Positions 18,254 to 25,675 of a stretch of DNA of 39,446 nt are shown piece by piece (position 1 is the first letter of the stretch; each line of letters begins with the position of its first letter). Source of the DNA: Ruminococcus sp. (GTDB taxonomy: Bacteria; Bacillota; Clostridia; Oscillospirales; Ruminococcaceae); the NCBI GenBank assembly GCA_024403995.1, contig JAKSQT010000013.1, positions 1 through 39,446 on the forward strand, written 5' to 3'. The translations under genes were made by a program, and so were the position numbers. Below the pieces are notes generated by a model. That model worked only from the letters and a program-made list of their open reading frames with translations, made no database searches and was not told the origin of the DNA.

Positions 18254-18661
18254 ATGATTAAACTTATTACAGGTAAAAAGGGAACAGGAAAAACAAAGAT
18301 TCTCATTGACCAGATCAACGATGCTGTTAAATCAACAAACGGCAACCTCGTATGCATCGAAAAAGGCGATAATATCAGACGTTCCATCAGCTTCAGAGTA
18401 AGATGGTGTGATACAGAGAGCTTTGCAATTGAAGGCTATGATTCATTCTATGGCTTCGTTGCAGGTATGCTCGCAGGCAACTATGATATCAAGGACATTT
18501 TCGTTGACGGCATCCTCAAGATCGGCGGTCACGATTTAGAGGCATTCGGCTGTCTCCTTGAAAAGCTTGACAAGCTCACAGGCGAAGAAGCTACTATTGT
18601 TTTCACAGTTTCTGCTGATGCAGAGGAGCTTCCTTCAAACGTAAAGCAGTTTATTAAGTAA
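18254..18661 (+). CDS. Small P-loop NTPase-like protein, function unknown
   Basis: The 135-residue protein begins with a strand and a canonical Walker A motif, GKKGTGKT (residues 7-14). A Walker B-like strand, IKDIFVDGIL, lies near residue 80, and TIVFTVSAD near residue 118 is a later core strand. The domain is too short for a full helicase or ABC ATPase and is closer in size to a minimal RecA- or kinase-like fold. Its codon use resembles pgi, which suggests high expression and cotranscription. A terminator follows immediately. Database copies of such proteins may be labelled PilT-like, but no pilus genes are nearby and I do not assign that function. Confidence 0.75.
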   Translation: MIKLITGKKGTGKTKILIDQINDAVKSTNGNLVCIEKGDNIRRSISFRVRWCDTESFAIEGYDSFYGFVAGMLAGNYDIKDIFVDGILKIGGHDLEAFGCLLEKLDKLTGEEATIVFTVSADAEELPSNVKQFIK

Positions 18662-18667
18662 AATATT

Positions 18668-18706
18668 ATTTCCTTTCCCGTTTTTGCATCGGGAAAGGAA
18701 ATTTTT
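18668..18706 (+). terminator. Terminator after the P-loop gene
   Basis: ATTTCCTTTCCCG pairs perfectly with CGGGAAAGGAAAT around a nine-base loop, followed by T5. Confidence 0.9.
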
Positions 18707-18726
18707 GAAAAAATTTCGCTGAACTA

Positions 18727-18755
18727 TTGACAACTTGTCTTGTTTGGTGTATAAT
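18727..18755 (+). promoter_or_regulatory. Promoter of yceD-rpmF
   Basis: Consensus TTGACA at 18727-18732 and TATAAT at 18750-18755 are separated by 17 bases. The strength fits a ribosomal protein operon. Confidence 0.85.
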
Positions 18756-18785
18756 TTAGTTTGTGGTGCTCTGAAGGATTTTAAT

Positions 18786-19235
18786 ATGAAAGTAAATTTA
18801 AAGCAGATTTTTAATATTGTCGGAGAATCAAAGGATATCGCATACTCAATTTCTGAGAGCGAACTTTCGGATATACGTGGTTTTGTCTTTTCTTCACCTG
18901 TTGAGGTAAAGGGCAGAGTCTATAACCGTGCAGGTGTGGTATATCTTGAATATTCCGTTGATTTCACTTTGTCGCTCACCTGTGACAGATGTCTTGTTCC
19001 TTTTGAAAAGGAATACAGCTTCGGCTTTGAGCATATTGTTGTTCCTTCCATCAGCGGCGATAATGATGATTATATCGTGGCAGAGGGCGAGAGCATTGAA
19101 TTGAATGATATTGCAGTGACAGATTTACTGCTACAGCTTCCTACAAAAATTCTCTGCAAAGATGACTGCAAGGGATTATGTATGATATGCGGCTGTGACC
19201 TTAATGAATCACAATGCAATTGTCTGAATAACTGA
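18786..19235 (+). CDS. YceD/DUF177 family protein
   Basis: The 149-residue protein matches the DUF177 family, which lies next to rpmF in most bacteria and is linked to 23S rRNA accumulation or ribosome maturation. Family features are the central LTCDRCLVPFEKEY block near residue 65 and the C-terminal cysteine-rich tail with CKDDCKGLCMICGCDLN, which could bind zinc. The start is the ATG after GAAGGA; an upstream extension would overlap the promoter. rpmF follows after 34 bases with its own strong ribosome site, so the two are cotranscribed. Confidence 0.88.
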   Translation: MKVNLKQIFNIVGESKDIAYSISESELSDIRGFVFSSPVEVKGRVYNRAGVVYLEYSVDFTLSLTCDRCLVPFEKEYSFGFEHIVVPSISGDNDDYIVAEGESIELNDIAVTDLLLQLPTKILCKDDCKGLCMICGCDLNESQCNCLNN

Positions 19236-19269
19236 GCTGTGAAGCTCTGTCTGATAAGGAGGTGCCAGA

Positions 19270-19455
19270 ATGGCTGTACCAAAGAGAAAAACTTCAAAGG
19301 CAAGACGTGACAAGAGACGTTCTGCTGTTTGGAAGCTTGAAGTACCTGCAATGTCCAAGTGTGATAACTGTGGTGCAATTAAGGCTCCACACAAGGTTTG
19401 CAAAAACTGTGGTTTCTATAAGGGCGTTGAGGTTATTAAAGTTGACGCTGAATAA
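19270..19455 (+). CDS. rpmF: 50S ribosomal protein L32
   Basis: This 61-residue basic protein starts [17 protein letters not shown], the L32 signature, and contains a four-cysteine zinc ribbon (CDNCG and CKNCG, the C+ form). It is part of the large ribosomal subunit. AAGGAGGTG precedes the ATG. A C+ zinc ribbon means the protein needs zinc, unlike the C-minus paralogues induced by zinc starvation. A terminator follows 20 bases after the stop codon. Confidence 0.97.
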   Translation: MAVPKRKTSKARRDKRRSAVWKLEVPAMSKCDNCGAIKAPHKVCKNCGFYKGVEVIKVDAE

Positions 19456-19475
19456 TCGGCTAATGCATGAATGAG

Positions 19476-19507
19476 AAGGAGAGGAGAGTGATTCTTCTCT
19501 CCTTTTT
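19476..19507 (+). terminator. Terminator of yceD-rpmF
   Basis: AAGGAGAG pairs with CTCTCCTT, and T-rich sequence follows. The hairpin ends just before the DUF512 gene. Confidence 0.75.
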
Positions 19508-19525
19508 AACTTAATGGAGCGAATT

Positions 19526-20827
19526 ATGGTTAGGATACAAAGTGTGACACCGCATTCTCCGGCTGATATCTGCGGCGTAAAAGAAGGGGATATTCTCGAA
19601 AAGATCAATGGGCATGATGTCAAAGATGTCCTTGATTATATGTATTATGCCGCTGATACGTCTGTTGAGCTTGAAATTATGCGTGACGGCGAGAAAATGG
19701 TGTTTTGGGCTGAAAAAGACGAATATGATGACCTCGGACTTGAATTTGAAACGTTTCTCATGGATAAAAAGCAGTCCTGCACGAACAAGTGCGTGTTCTG
19801 CTTCATTGACCAGATGCCTGAGGGAATGCGTGAAACGCTTTATTTCAAGGACGATGATGCTCGTCTTTCTTTTTTGCAGGGAAACTATGTCACACTGACA
19901 AATCTTGAACAGTCGGATATTGACAGGATAATTCAGATGAAGCTGAATATCAACGTTTCCGTTCATACCACAAATCCTGAACTGCGTGTTGAGATGATGC
20001 ATAACCGCTTTGCAGGAGAAAAGCTGAAATATATACGTCAGCTTGCGGATAACGGTATAAAGCTGAACTGCCAGATCGTTTGCTGTCCCGACCTGAATGA
20101 CGGAGATGAACTTCGCCGTTCGCTGAGCGACCTTGGAGAGCTTATGCCGAATATCACAAGCATGGCAGTTGTCCCTGTCGGACTGACAAAATTCCGTGAG
20201 GGACTGTATCCGCTTAAAAGCTTCACTAAGGAAAAAGCCGCAGAAACTCTTGATATCATTGAGGAATTTCAGCGTGAATTTCTTGAAAAATATGGTACGA
20301 GAACTGTCTTTCCGTCAGATGAATTCTATATTATTGCAGAGCGTGAACTGCCGTCATATGAAGAATATGAGGACTTTTCACAGTATGAAAACGGCGTTGG
20401 TATGCTACGTTCTCTGATATATGAATTTGACAGTGCTTTAGAAGATGCAGAATGGGAAGGCGGAGAGCGCCATGTTTCGATAGCAACGGGCTATTCTGCA
20501 TATAATACCATGTGCGGACTTGCAAAAAAGGCTGAGGAGAAATTTCCTGAGCTGAAATGTGATGTATTCCGCATCAGAAACGACTTTTTCGGCGAATCAA
20601 TAACAGTATCAGGACTTATTACAGCCCGTGACCTTATAGCTCAGTTAAAACACGAAAAACTCGGTGAAGAACTGCTTATTTCACAGTCTATGCTCAGAAG
20701 CGGTTCAGATGTTTTTCTTGATGATATGACAGTATCAGATGTTGAAAATGAGCTTAGAGTAAAAGTCAGAGCCTCCGCAAATGACGGTTATGAGCTTCTT
20801 GACGCAATAATGGCATTATTAGCCTGA
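19526..20827 (+). CDS. DUF512 protein with PDZ and radical SAM-like domains
   Basis: The 433-residue protein has an N-terminal PDZ-like domain (residues 1-65; ADICGVKEGDILEKING). A radical-SAM-like TIM barrel with a CxxxCxxC cluster follows in CTNKCVFCFIDQMP near residue 85, and the DUF512 C-terminal domain completes it. The cysteine pattern predicts a 4Fe-4S cluster and S-adenosylmethionine chemistry. To my knowledge the reaction is not established. In Clostridia the gene often precedes der, as here, which hints at a link with ribosome or RNA maturation. The start chosen is the ATG six bases after GGAG; an ATG four codons earlier overlaps that ribosome site. Confidence 0.88.
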   Translation: MVRIQSVTPHSPADICGVKEGDILEKINGHDVKDVLDYMYYAADTSVELEIMRDGEKMVFWAEKDEYDDLGLEFETFLMDKKQSCTNKCVFCFIDQMPEGMRETLYFKDDDARLSFLQGNYVTLTNLEQSDIDRIIQMKLNINVSVHTTNPELRVEMMHNRFAGEKLKYIRQLADNGIKLNCQIVCCPDLNDGDELRRSLSDLGELMPNITSMAVVPVGLTKFREGLYPLKSFTKEKAAETLDIIEEFQREFLEKYGTRTVFPSDEFYIIAERELPSYEEYEDFSQYENGVGMLRSLIYEFDSALEDAEWEGGERHVSIATGYSAYNTMCGLAKKAEEKFPELKCDVFRIRNDFFGESITVSGLITARDLIAQLKHEKLGEELLISQSMLRSGSDVFLDDMTVSDVENELRVKVRASANDGYELLDAIMALLA

Positions 20828-20858
20828 CATAAAAATTTGAATGAAAGGAGTGACGGAA

Positions 20859-22187
20859 ATGTCAATTCCAATAGTTGCAGTCGTTGGCAGACCTAATGTC
20901 GGCAAATCAACGCTGTTCAACAAGCTTATAGGACAGCGCCTTTCCATTGTTGAGGATACTCCCGGTGTTACCCGTGACCGTATCTATTCAAAGTGTGAGT
21001 GGCGAAACAGAGAATTCATGGTCGTTGATACAGGCGGTATCGAGCCTGACAGCGATGATGTTATTCTTGCACAGATGAGACGGCAGTCCGAGCTTGCAAT
21101 TGAAAAAGCTGATGTTATCGTGTTTGTTACGGATATACGCTGCGGTGTTACTGCTGATGACTATGCCGTTGCACAGATGCTTCTGAAAAGCGGCAAACCA
21201 ATAATCCTTGCAGTAAATAAGGTGGATAATCTTGGTGAACCACCGCTTGAACTGTATGAGTTCTATAATCTTGGTCTCGGTGATCCGTTTCCGGTATCGT
21301 CAGTTCACGGTCATGGTACAGGCGATTTGCTCGACAAGGTTTTTGAGTATCTTCCTGACGGCGATGAACAGCAGTATGATGAGGATTACATCAAGGTCGC
21401 TGTAATAGGCAAACCGAATGCAGGCAAATCCTCACTTATAAATAAAATTTCGGGCGAGGAGAGAGCGATAGTTTCTGATATTGCAGGAACTACCCGTGAT
21501 TCTACAGACTCGATAGTTGAAAATGAATACGGTAAGTTTGTGTTTATAGATACCGCAGGCATCAGAAAGAAGTCCAAGGTCACTGAAAAAATAGAGCATT
21601 ACAGCGTTCTGAGAGCCTATATGGCTGTTGACAGGGCAGATGTATGCGTTATCATGCTCGATGCTGTGGAGGGCTTTACAGAACAGGATTCAAAGGTCGC
21701 AGGCTATGCTCATGAACAGGGCAAGGCTTGTGTCGTAGCTGTAAACAAATGGGATCTTGTCGAAAAAGATGACAAGACCATGCAGGAATTCCGTACAAAG
21801 CTTGAAAATGATTTCAGCTTTATGTCATATGTTCCGTTTGTTTTCATTTCGGCTAAGACAGGACAGCGCATCAATAAGCTGTATGAGCTTATCAAGTATA
21901 CTTTTGAGCAGAACAGTATGAGAATTTCAACAGGTATGCTCAATGACGTGCTTGCATATGCCACAACAAGGGTGCAGCCGCCGTCTGATAAGGGCAGGAG
22001 ACTGAAGATATACTATATGACTCAGCCTTCAACAAAGCCTCCTACGTTTGTAATATTCGTGAACAGGGCAGATCTTTTCCATTTCTCATACAGACGTTAT
22101 ATAGAAAATCAGATACGTTCAACTTTCGGTCTTGAAGGTACGCCCGTGCGCTTTATAGTGCGTGAGAGAGGAGGAAGCGACAAATGA
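20859..22187 (+). CDS. der: Der (EngA) double GTPase for 50S assembly
   Basis: Der is an essential GTPase of large-subunit maturation. The 442-residue protein has two tandem G domains, with P-loops GRPNVGKST near residue 9 and GKPNAGKSS near residue 183. DTGGIE and DTAGIRKKSK are the G3 motifs, and NKVD and NKWD the G4 motifs. A C-terminal KH-like RNA-binding domain includes RRYIENQIRSTFGLEGTPVRF. AAAGGAGTGACGG precedes the ATG. The stop overlaps plsY by four bases (ATGA), giving translational coupling. All motifs are intact. Confidence 0.96.
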   Translation: MSIPIVAVVGRPNVGKSTLFNKLIGQRLSIVEDTPGVTRDRIYSKCEWRNREFMVVDTGGIEPDSDDVILAQMRRQSELAIEKADVIVFVTDIRCGVTADDYAVAQMLLKSGKPIILAVNKVDNLGEPPLELYEFYNLGLGDPFPVSSVHGHGTGDLLDKVFEYLPDGDEQQYDEDYIKVAVIGKPNAGKSSLINKISGEERAIVSDIAGTTRDSTDSIVENEYGKFVFIDTAGIRKKSKVTEKIEHYSVLRAYMAVDRADVCVIMLDAVEGFTEQDSKVAGYAHEQGKACVVAVNKWDLVEKDDKTMQEFRTKLENDFSFMSYVPFVFISAKTGQRINKLYELIKYTFEQNSMRISTGMLNDVLAYATTRVQPPSDKGRRLKIYYMTQPSTKPPTFVIFVNRADLFHFSYRRYIENQIRSTFGLEGTPVRFIVRERGGSDK

Positions 22188-22861
22188 AAATCGCTCTTTC
22201 ACTTTTCCTTGCTGCGGCTATCGGATATCTTCTCGGCAGCATAAATTCGTCAATACCCGTCGTGAAGTTCTTCCTTGGCAAGGATATACGTACACTTGGA
22301 AGCCGTAATGCAGGACTGACGAATACTTTCAGATGTGCAGGAAAAAAATGTGCGGCAATAACTCTTGCAGGAGACCTTCTTAAAGGCGTTATTGCAGTTG
22401 CACTTGCAAGGGCTATATGCGGTGCTATCGGTGCAGGTCTTATGCCTGACAATGATACTCACTATATCGGATATATCACAGGATTTTTTGCGATAATAGG
22501 ACATATTTTCCCTGTATACTACGGATTTAAGGGCGGCAAGGGCGTACTTGTAGGCGTTTCGGTATTCATTATCGTTGATCCGAAGGTATTCTGCGCACTG
22601 CTTGCAATATTCATAGTAATTCTTGCAATCACAAAATATGTTTCGCTCGGCTCGATAATAGCTACTTCGTTCTGTCCGATAGCAACATTTCTTATGTCGC
22701 TTATCGTTGACGGATATGGTCTTGGAAGAAGTGCGCTTTATATGGCGCTGTCACTTCCAATGGCGGCAATTATCATATTCATGCACCGTTCAAACATCCA
22801 GAGACTTCTAAGCGGAACAGAAAACAAATTTTCATTCAAAAAATCAGGAATGGCAAAATAA
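22184..22861 (+). CDS. plsY: Glycerol-3-phosphate acyltransferase PlsY
   Basis: PlsY transfers acyl groups from acyl-phosphate to glycerol 3-phosphate, the first step of phospholipid synthesis, in the cytoplasmic membrane. The 225-residue protein has several hydrophobic helices and the three loop motifs. These are GSRNAGLTN (usually GSGNxGxTN, so one glycine is Arg), FKGGKGVLVG, and HRSNIQRLLSGTENK. The Gly-to-Arg change in the first motif is worth noting, but the rest is intact. It is translationally coupled to der. A family A repeat follows directly after the stop codon. Confidence 0.92.
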   Translation: MKIALSLFLAAAIGYLLGSINSSIPVVKFFLGKDIRTLGSRNAGLTNTFRCAGKKCAAITLAGDLLKGVIAVALARAICGAIGAGLMPDNDTHYIGYITGFFAIIGHIFPVYYGFKGGKGVLVGVSVFIIVDPKVFCALLAIFIVILAITKYVSLGSIIATSFCPIATFLMSLIVDGYGLGRSALYMALSLPMAAIIIFMHRSNIQRLLSGTENKFSFKKSGMAK

Positions 22862-22865
22862 TATC

Positions 22866-22988
22866 CACCGCACATTTCAGTCGGTACTGATGCAGAAATT
22901 CTGCTTTTTATCGGGAGAAACCTTTTTCAAAAGGGGTTCCCTCAATAAAAAAACGAATTTTTGAATTAGTACCACGTTATGTGCGGTG
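22866..22988. repeat. Family A palindromic repeat, copy 2
   Basis: Perfect 10-bp ends, CACCGCACAT and ATGTGCGGTG, enclose the same core as copies 1 and 3 (TATCGGGAGAAACC, then GGTTCCCTCAATAA). GGTACTGATGCAGAAATT in the left arm matches GGTACTCATACAGAAGTT of copy 1. It lies between plsY and the asparagine-synthase-like gene. Confidence 0.72.
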
Positions 22989-23056
22989 TTCTCCTAAAAT
23001 GGAGAGAATGTGCATATAATAACTGTACAGCAAAATAAATAATGAGGTGAACAGCA

Positions 23057-24595
23057 ATGACTGAGATACGTGATTACAGAGGTCATATCCGCAACTGGAG
23101 AGAACTTTGCAGTGAACTTGGGATCGATACAGCACTCGGACGTGATGAGCGTGAAAAGGAAATAATCGTGAAAGCCTATGAAAAATGGGGACACGATATG
23201 GCAGACCATTTATACGGAATGTTTGCATTCGGTCTGTATGACAGTGATAATGACAAATACTTCTGTCTGCGTGATCATTTCGGCACAAAGCCGTTTTACT
23301 ACTATGTAACTGCTGACAACAGACTGCTTTTCGGTACAAAGATAAACAGCATAATCGGTCAGGAAGGTTTTGTCAAGGAACTGAATGTGGATATGCTTCA
23401 GATCTATATGACACTTACCTATGTTGCAGGCGAGGATACATTCTTCAAGGGCGTGAAAAAGCTCATGCCGGGACACTGGCTTGAATTCAGCGGCGGAAAG
23501 CTTACTGTTGAGCGCTACTGGACACCGACCTTCAATGCAGATGACAGCAAATCGGTTGACGAATGGGCTGACGAGATACACGAAACTATCAGAAAAATCA
23601 TGCCGGAGGTCAAGGATGACGGCGAAACTGCCGAGTCATTCCTTTCGGGCGGCGTAGATTCATCATATGTGCTTGCAATGTCAGATGTAAAGGTAACTGA
23701 TTCATGCGGCTATGATGATGAGAGATTTGATGAATCAGGACTTGCAAAGAAAACAGCCGACATTCTCGGACGTGAAAACAACCGCTGTCTCATTACTCCG
23801 CAGGAATACTTCGATATCGTTCCGTATGTAATGTACAATATGGAACAGCCGTTGGGAGATGCCTCTGCAATTGCATTTGCGCTTGCCTGCAAGGCAACTG
23901 CCGGACATACGAAACTCTGCTATTCAGGCGAGGGTGCAGATGAATTTTTCGGCGGCTACAATATGTACCGCAATGCCGAGCGCTACGGTGAGAACCTGAA
24001 AACCTTCTATGTTGGCAATACCAACATTATGAAGGAGGAAGAAAAGCAGAGAATCCTGAAAAGCTATGATCCAGATGTTCTTCCGATAAATCTTGTTAAG
24101 TACATTTATGACGAGACAGAGGGACTTGATCCGCTGTCAAAGATGTCAGATGTTGATATACAGATATGGCTTGAGGGCGACATTTACCTCAATGTAGACA
24201 AGATGAGCACAGCCTGCGGACTTGAGATAAGAATGCCGCTGACTGACCGCAGAATATTTGACATTGCATCAAGAATGCCGTCAAAATATAAGGTCAACGA
24301 GGAAACGAACAAGGTCGCATTCAGAACAGCCGCATCAAAGGTACTGCCGGAGGAGATAGCATTCCGCAAGAAGCTCGGATTTATCGTTCCGATAAGAATA
24401 TGGCTTGCTGATGAGCGATATAACGCAGACGTAAGGGCAAAATTCAGCAGTGAAATGGCAGCACAGTTTTTCAACATTGATGAGATAAAGGCGATATTTG
24501 ATGAATATATCGGCGGAAATTCCGACAACTGGCGCAAGGTATGGACGATATATACCTTCCTTGTGTGGTATGAGGAATATTTTGTAAAGAGATAA
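23057..24595 (+). CDS. Asparagine-synthase-like protein lacking the glutaminase active site
   Basis: AsnB enzymes use a glutaminase domain to make ammonia, which a synthetase domain adds to AMP-activated aspartate. Here the C-terminal synthetase domain is complete, with the ATP pyrophosphatase loop SGGVDSS at residues 187-193, GEGADEFFGGYN, and the conserved region LYLNVDKMSTACGLEIRMPLTDRR. The glutaminase domain starts about 70 residues late. There is no Cys2, and the glutamine-binding NGE is replaced by RGH at residues 8-10. The ATG is preceded by a well-placed GAGGTGA, and no missing N-terminus is visible upstream, so this appears to be the true start. The protein probably uses free ammonia or makes another amide. 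The length is 512 residues. Confidence 0.82.
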   Translation: MTEIRDYRGHIRNWRELCSELGIDTALGRDEREKEIIVKAYEKWGHDMADHLYGMFAFGLYDSDNDKYFCLRDHFGTKPFYYYVTADNRLLFGTKINSIIGQEGFVKELNVDMLQIYMTLTYVAGEDTFFKGVKKLMPGHWLEFSGGKLTVERYWTPTFNADDSKSVDEWADEIHETIRKIMPEVKDDGETAESFLSGGVDSSYVLAMSDVKVTDSCGYDDERFDESGLAKKTADILGRENNRCLITPQEYFDIVPYVMYNMEQPLGDASAIAFALACKATAGHTKLCYSGEGADEFFGGYNMYRNAERYGENLKTFYVGNTNIMKEEEKQRILKSYDPDVLPINLVKYIYDETEGLDPLSKMSDVDIQIWLEGDIYLNVDKMSTACGLEIRMPLTDRRIFDIASRMPSKYKVNEETNKVAFRTAASKVLPEEIAFRKKLGFIVPIRIWLADERYNADVRAKFSSEMAAQFFNIDEIKAIFDEYIGGNSDNWRKVWTIYTFLVWYEEYFVKR

Positions 24596-24620
24596 ATCAG
24601 GTTTTTAGAGATACTCTTAA

Positions 24621-24659
24621 AAAGTCACTTCTGACCATTGTTTAGAAGTGACTTTTTTA
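24621..24659 (+). terminator. Terminator after the asparagine-synthase-like gene
   Basis: AAAGTCACTTCT and AGAAGTGACTTT form a perfect 12-bp stem with an 11-base loop, continuing into a T-tract. Confidence 0.92.
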
Positions 24660-24688
24660 TTGACATTTTGCACAATATATAGTATAAT
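24660..24688 (+). promoter_or_regulatory. Promoter of the transglutaminase-like gene
   Basis: TTGACA at 24660-24665 and TATAAT at 24683-24688 are 17 bases apart, directly after the preceding terminator. Confidence 0.8.
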
Positions 24689-24719
24689 TGATACATACAA
24701 ATATCATCGGGGTGATGAA

Positions 24720-25607
24720 ATGGATAACAAAAAATCCAAAATCGGTATGCTAATATTGCTGGCACTGTTTCTTTTCAGTTTATGTGTTAATTTTTACTGC
24801 ATTTTCTTCTATGAGAATTACACCACCTATTTGCAGGATACAAATGAAATATATATCATGGAAAGCGGTATCATAGAAGCAAATCGTCAGTTTCGTGACG
24901 GCGAAGATAAAGAGATACAGTACGATTTCAACCATGCAAACAGAAATGAACTGCTGAAAAAGTATAATATCCAGACAATTGCAGGCAACGGAAGTGAATT
25001 CGGCAAAGCGGTCAATCTGATGCACGAATATTCAGAAAGGCTGCGTCATGAAAGTAATTCGGAACTGAAGTCTGAACAGATGGATGCGATGTTTTTACTC
25101 GATTATGCTCTTGATGATTCGGATCATGGAATAAATTGCAGGGCAAAATCGCAGATTTTAAACGAAATGTGTCTTGCGCTCAAAATTTATTCACGAAAGG
25201 TATGGCTCATGCCTATATCAAAGTATGATACAGACTGTCATGTGGTGAATGAGATATGGGACAGCAAGCTGAATAAGTGGATAATGCTTGATATAACCAA
25301 TGATATGTACTGGGTCGATGAAAACAAGACACCGCTTTCAATAGTCGAAATACGTGAAAAGCTTGCAGATCAGCAGTTCTGTACACCGATCAGCGTTTCC
25401 GACGTTCACAGTGATCTGAAAAATGTTCTTGATGACAATTACGATAATTTTTTGTATATTGCCAAGAATATGGTATATCTGGAGTATATGGTAAATAATG
25501 CCGCAGGTGAGAGTGATGTGTATACTCTGATGCCTGAAAATCTTGATAAGCCGTATGACTTTCTCATATCAGAAAAAGCGGTGAAATCTCCGCCTGAAAC
25601 AAAGTAA
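24720..25607 (+). CDS. Membrane-anchored transglutaminase-like protein, function unknown
   Basis: The 295-residue protein has one N-terminal membrane helix (GMLILLALFLFSLCVNFYCIFFY) and an extracytoplasmic domain. A possible papain/transglutaminase triad is Cys140 in GINCRAKSQILNEMCLAL, His174 in DCHVVNEIWDS and Asp191 in WIMLDITND. Spacing and context match the transglutaminase-core fold of bacterial proteases and peptide-processing enzymes. The assignment rests on motif reading, so it is tentative. GGGGTGATG precedes the ATG. The gene has its own promoter and terminator and stands alone, pointing toward the cellulase gene. The substrate cannot be guessed. Confidence 0.65.
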   Translation: MDNKKSKIGMLILLALFLFSLCVNFYCIFFYENYTTYLQDTNEIYIMESGIIEANRQFRDGEDKEIQYDFNHANRNELLKKYNIQTIAGNGSEFGKAVNLMHEYSERLRHESNSELKSEQMDAMFLLDYALDDSDHGINCRAKSQILNEMCLALKIYSRKVWLMPISKYDTDCHVVNEIWDSKLNKWIMLDITNDMYWVDENKTPLSIVEIREKLADQQFCTPISVSDVHSDLKNVLDDNYDNFLYIAKNMVYLEYMVNNAAGESDVYTLMPENLDKPYDFLISEKAVKSPPETK

Positions 25608-25611
25608 ATTA

Positions 25612-25653
25612 AAAAATACCCTTTCTGTATTGATTTACAGAAAGGGTATTTTT
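25612..25653. terminator. Bidirectional terminator between convergent genes
   Basis: An 18-bp perfect stem (25612-25629 with 25636-25653) has A5 on one side and T5 on the other. It can stop both the transglutaminase-like gene and the GH9 gene. Confidence 0.93.
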
Positions 25654-25675
25654 GTAGATATTGGAAGATATCTGA

